Assembly (NCBI GenBank): GCA_900541985.1
Contig: UQLX01000012.1
Span: 1-64,000 of the forward strand
Length of the DNA: 64,000 bases
Reading direction: 5' to 3'
Origin: an uncultured Blautia sp.
GTDB lineage: Bacteria; Bacillota; Clostridia; Lachnospirales; Lachnospiraceae
Of this stretch, positions 61,340 to 64,000 are shown piece by piece. The position numbers were made by a program, and so were the translations under genes. Position 1 is the first letter of the stretch; the number at the start of each line of letters is the position of its first letter. Under the pieces are notes generated by a model. That model saw nothing but the letters and a program-made list of their open reading frames with translations, did no database searches and had not been told where the DNA came from.

Positions 61340-62752
61340 ATGGGAGATTGGATAGTAGCGATTATTGAGGCAGTTTACAAATTTTTATGGGGAGATCTGA
61401 TCACGATCCCGCTGCCGGGAGGAGGAACACTTCCTCTGTCACTTCTTGTGATCATTCTGATCCCTGCGGGGATCTATTTTACGGTTCGCACAAAATTTCT
61501 TCCTATCCGGCTGTTTCCGGATATGGTAAAAGCGGTTACCGGGAAGACAGACAGAAAAAAAGGTTCCTTATCTGTTATGCAGTCACTGATCGTTTCCACA
61601 GCTACCCGTGTGGGAATGGGAAACCTGGTGGGAGTTGTGGCTGCGATTTCGGCAGGAGGAGCAGGTGCCGTATTCTGGATGTGGGTAACAGCCCTGATCG
61701 GATCGTCAACAGCGTTTGTTGAAGGAACGCTTGCGCAGCTTTATAAGGAAAAAGATCCGCTGTACGGGGGCTACCGCGGAGGTCCGGCTTACTACATACA
61801 TAAGTACCTGCAGGAAAAAAGAGGTGGAAAACCTAAAAAACGTATGCTTCTTCCGGTACTGTTTGCGGTTTCCGGTCTGATCTGCTGGTGCGGCATCAGC
61901 CAGGTCATCAGCAACTCTGTGTCATCGGCATTTGAAAATGCTTTTCACATTCCGCCTCTGTACAGCACCATTGCGCTGGTAGTGCTGGCGGCAGTGATCG
62001 TCCTTCGTAAAAATGCAACCGTAAAGGTACTGGATGTGATGGTTCCGATTATGGCAGGCTTATATCTGCTGATCACAGTCGTGCTTATTTTGCTTAATTT
62101 CCGTACGCTTCCTTCTGTGTTTGCAAAAATCTTTCAGGAAGCATTTGGATTCCGTCAGGTTGTGGCAGGCGGATTCGGCGCAGTGCTGATGAACGGTGTA
62201 AAGAGAGGACTTTTTTCCAACGAGGCAGGTTCAGGTTCAGCACCCTGTGCGGCAGCTACTGCAGAGACAGATCATCCGGCCAAGGTGGGACTGGGACAGG
62301 CTCTTGGAGTCTTTATTGACACGATCCTGATCTGCACCTGTACTGCCATGATCATGCTCCTTACACCGGAAACTTTAACAGAGGGACTGGCAGGAATGGA
62401 TCTTCTTCAGGAGGCTATGAGATATCATCTGGGTAACTTTGGCGTTATATTTATTGCGGTTACCTTATGGCTCTTCAGCTTTTCTACTTTTATCGGCATC
62501 CTGTTTTATGCGAGATCAAACGTTGCCTACCTGTTTGGCGACAACTGGATCTCTCAGACTGCATATAAGATCGTTGCCCTGATCATGCTGTTTATCGGAG
62601 GCCTGGCTGCCTATACCGTGGTATGGGATCTTGGAGATGTAGGTGTGGGACTTATGACGCTGTTTAATATCTTTATCCTTTTCCCTATGTCAAAGAAGGC
62701 TCTGGAGGCTCTGAAGGATTACGAAAAACGGAAAAAAAGAGGGAACTTATGA
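61340..62752 (+). CDS. Alanine/glycine:cation symporter (AGCS family)
   Basis: A 470-residue Na+-coupled amino-acid carrier with about eleven helices. Family segments: PLPGGGTLPLSLLVIILIPAGIYFTV near residue 25 (split by helix 1), STATRVGMGNLVGVVAAISAGGAGA near 86-110, and GVKRGLFSNEAGSGSAPCAAATA near 284-306, with the conserved GLFSNEAG. AGGAGG precedes the ATG. It overlaps the next gene by four bases. Alanine or glycine is the usual substrate; the divergent LysR gene probably responds to it. Confidence 0.92.
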   Translation: MGDWIVAIIEAVYKFLWGDLITIPLPGGGTLPLSLLVIILIPAGIYFTVRTKFLPIRLFPDMVKAVTGKTDRKKGSLSVMQSLIVSTATRVGMGNLVGVVAAISAGGAGAVFWMWVTALIGSSTAFVEGTLAQLYKEKDPLYGGYRGGPAYYIHKYLQEKRGGKPKKRMLLPVLFAVSGLICWCGISQVISNSVSSAFENAFHIPPLYSTIALVVLAAVIVLRKNATVKVLDVMVPIMAGLYLLITVVLILLNFRTLPSVFAKIFQEAFGFRQVVAGGFGAVLMNGVKRGLFSNEAGSGSAPCAAATAETDHPAKVGLGQALGVFIDTILICTCTAMIMLLTPETLTEGLAGMDLLQEAMRYHLGNFGVIFIAVTLWLFSFSTFIGILFYARSNVAYLFGDNWISQTAYKIVALIMLFIGGLAAYTVVWDLGDVGVGLMTLFNIFILFPMSKKALEALKDYEKRKKRGNL

Positions 62753-63555
62753 AAATCATCACATTAATGGAAAATACCTGCGGGTCAGAGGAATTTCTTT
62801 TTGAACATGGATTGTCCCTGTATATAGAAACCGAAAAACATAAGCTTCTGATGGATACAGGATCTTCAGACGGTTTTCTCAAAAATGCTGAAAAGCTGGG
62901 AATTGATCTGAGGAATGTAGACGCAGTGTTTTTAAGTCACGGGCATTACGATCATTCCGGAGGGATCCTTGCTTTTTCAAATGTAAACCCGTCAGCACCC
63001 ATTTATATGCAGAAGCTGGCAGGCGGAGATTATTATCATGGAGAGCGGTATATCGGCATTGATAAAAAAATTTTGACGCTGCCGCAGGTAAGGCTGCTCC
63101 AGGGAAACCTTGTTCTGGATGAGGAACTGTCTCTTTTTACGGACATTACCGGAAGACGCTGTTACCCACAGAGTAATTTTGCCCTGACCAAAAAAGAGGG
63201 GGAAAAAGAAGAGCAGGATTCCTTTGCCCATGAACAGTGTCTGGTCATCCGGGAGGGAGACGAAAGGGTTCTGATCTCCGGATGCGCCCACAACGGGATC
63301 CTGAATATCCTGGATAAATACCGGGAACTGTATCAGGAGCTTCCAACCAGAGTAGTAAGCGGTTTTCACATGATGAAGAAAACACCTTACACAGAAGAGG
63401 AAACAGAAACGATACTTGAAAATGCCAGAGAACTGGATGGCTATGATACGGTCTTTTATACCGGACACTGTACCGGAGAGGAAGCCTTTGCACTGATGAA
63501 GCCTGTTATGGGAGAAAAACTTGTACGGCTTCGCAGCGGTCTTACAGTCATATAA
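62749..63555 (+). CDS. MBL-fold metallo-hydrolase
   Basis: A 268-residue metallo-beta-lactamase-fold protein. The metal motif FLSHGHYDHSGG is near residue 63-74, with a late histidine in ISGCAHNGILN near 179 and VSGFHMMK near 203. It belongs to the group often annotated as 7,8-dihydropterin-6-methyl-beta-ribofuranosylaminobenzene phosphate synthase-like, although that activity is proven for archaeal enzymes only. Translationally coupled to the AGCS gene by ATGA. Substrate unknown. Confidence 0.87.
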   Translation: MKIITLMENTCGSEEFLFEHGLSLYIETEKHKLLMDTGSSDGFLKNAEKLGIDLRNVDAVFLSHGHYDHSGGILAFSNVNPSAPIYMQKLAGGDYYHGERYIGIDKKILTLPQVRLLQGNLVLDEELSLFTDITGRRCYPQSNFALTKKEGEKEEQDSFAHEQCLVIREGDERVLISGCAHNGILNILDKYRELYQELPTRVVSGFHMMKKTPYTEEETETILENARELDGYDTVFYTGHCTGEEAFALMKPVMGEKLVRLRSGLTVI

Positions 63556-63635
63556 GCAGGGATCCCTGAGGGAAAACACAGATTCCGGAAGGGAAAATGA
63601 AAATTACAGATTTTTGTGTGCTTATTATACAATGG

Positions 63636-63674
63636 AAACTGCAGAACCAGGTGTACTGGGACTGCAGTTTTTTT
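63636..63674 (+). terminator. Intrinsic terminator after the MBL-fold gene
   Basis: Outer stem 63636-63644 with 63662-63670 and inner CCAG/CTGG, then a T-run to 63674. Confidence 0.8.
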
Positions 63675-63689
63675 AAAGAGGGATGGTAT

Positions 63690-64000
63690 ATGAAACAAAA
63701 AATAAGACTGAGCAGAAAAACACTGAAGATCATACTGGGAGTCTGCATTGGGGCGGCGGCGCTTCTGGTGGCAGGTTTTTTTCTGTATATACATATTGTG
63801 GACAAAAATACGCTGGGGCGTGAGATAAAGATTTATGGAATGAATGTGTCCCATCTTACAGCCCAGAAGGCGGAACAAAAGATCATGGAGACGTTTTCTT
63901 CCAGAGAGATCAGTTTTCAGGAGGACGGCGGAGAAATATATCGGATCACCATGAAGGATCTGGGTTATTCTCTGGATCAGAATGTGCTGAAGGCACAGCT
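63690..64000 (+). CDS. Membrane-anchored peptidoglycan-binding / L,D-transpeptidase-type protein, N-terminal part
   Basis: Partial gene running off the window. The 103 visible residues begin KQKIRLSRKTLKIILG and have one membrane anchor (about residues 12-33). An extracytoplasmic region with YGMNVSHLTAQKAEQKI and YRITMKDLGYSLD follows. This matches the PG-binding-4 domain found ahead of YkuD-type L,D-transpeptidase or VanW domains in clostridial proteins. AGAGGGATGG precedes the start. The catalytic domain is outside the window, so the enzyme type is uncertain. Confidence 0.7.
   Translation, partial: MKQKIRLSRKTLKIILGVCIGAAALLVAGFFLYIHIVDKNTLGREIKIYGMNVSHLTAQKAEQKIMETFSSREISFQEDGGEIYRITMKDLGYSLDQNVLKAQ

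Noticed and set aside
1..64000. CRISPR arrays, insertion sequences, prophage, tRNA or rRNA genes
   Set aside because: None was seen: no regularly spaced repeats, transposase or integrase motifs, or tRNA-like cloverleafs were recognised by reading.

Overview
The window looks like chromosome of an anaerobic, gut-type Firmicute, most likely a Lachnospiraceae member. The reasons are strong AGGAGG ribosome sites, moderate GC, pyruvate:ferredoxin oxidoreductase, [FeFe]-hydrogenase maturases, an anaerobic ThiH/ThiC thiamine pathway, selenium-linked molybdenum hydroxylases, and a GH112 disaccharide phosphorylase of the kind found in gut clostridia. This is inference from gene content; there is no rRNA or other phylogenetic marker to fix the genus. 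I see no tRNA, rRNA, insertion sequence, prophage or CRISPR array.

Layout. 1-1.5 kb: 3' end of nifJ (PFOR). 1.5-5.8 kb: a cell-surface glycosylation set (YfhO-type membrane protein, GtrB-like glycosyltransferase, GtrA flippase). 5.8-9.2 kb: cobalamin nucleotide-loop assembly (cobT, cobU, cobS, a small divergent CobU-like protein, a CobC-type phosphatase). 9.4-36.3 kb: a large anaerobic purine/uric-acid type catabolic region. It runs ssnA-ygfK-selenium-dependent xanthine dehydrogenase-ferredoxin, then a separately promoted xdhA-xdhB-xdhC-yqeB-yqeC/mocA operon behind an attenuator-like leader. A decayed MATE transporter follows, then two bacterial-microcompartment (BMC) shell proteins, a reverse-strand operon ygeX-ygeY-ygeW-arcC, a DUF1015 gene, an ion-transporter-superfamily permease with a cytidylate-kinase-like protein, a YheO/DauR-type regulator, and a hydantoinase (hyuA). 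36.6-39.2 kb: a dicarboxylate/amino-acid symporter with a CyuA-type cysteine desulfidase. 39.4-42.4 kb: TM1266-hydE-hydG behind a terminated leader RNA. 42.4-46.7 kb: housekeeping genes (SH3 lipoprotein, luxS, trpS, cyclophilin lipoprotein, MnmM-type methyltransferase, a decayed M42 aminopeptidase). 46.8-53.3 kb: TPP riboswitch and thiS-F-G-H-tenI-thiE-thiD-thiC. 53.3-56.2 kb: coaBC-panT-like-coaX. 56.2-64 kb: RluA pseudouridine synthase, AraC regulator with GH112 phosphorylase, LysR regulator with an AGCS symporter and an MBL-fold hydrolase, and the start of a peptidoglycan-binding protein.

How it fits together. The purine region holds nearly all the genes that comparative work on E. coli and anaerobic gut bacteria has linked to oxygen-independent purine or uric-acid breakdown: hydroxylases and their labile-selenium cofactor factors, an amidohydrolase, a hydantoinase, a YgeW transcarbamoylase, a YgeY hydrolase, diaminopropionate ammonia-lyase (giving pyruvate and ammonia) and carbamate kinase (giving ATP). 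Pyruvate could feed PFOR. The most unusual element is the pair of BMC hexamer genes inside this region, without a pentamer gene in view. That suggests a compartment or shell patch tied to purine catabolism. Two leader RNAs I could not classify (before xdhA and before TM1266-hydEG) and an inverted repeat in the ygeX leader are the best candidates for undescribed regulation.
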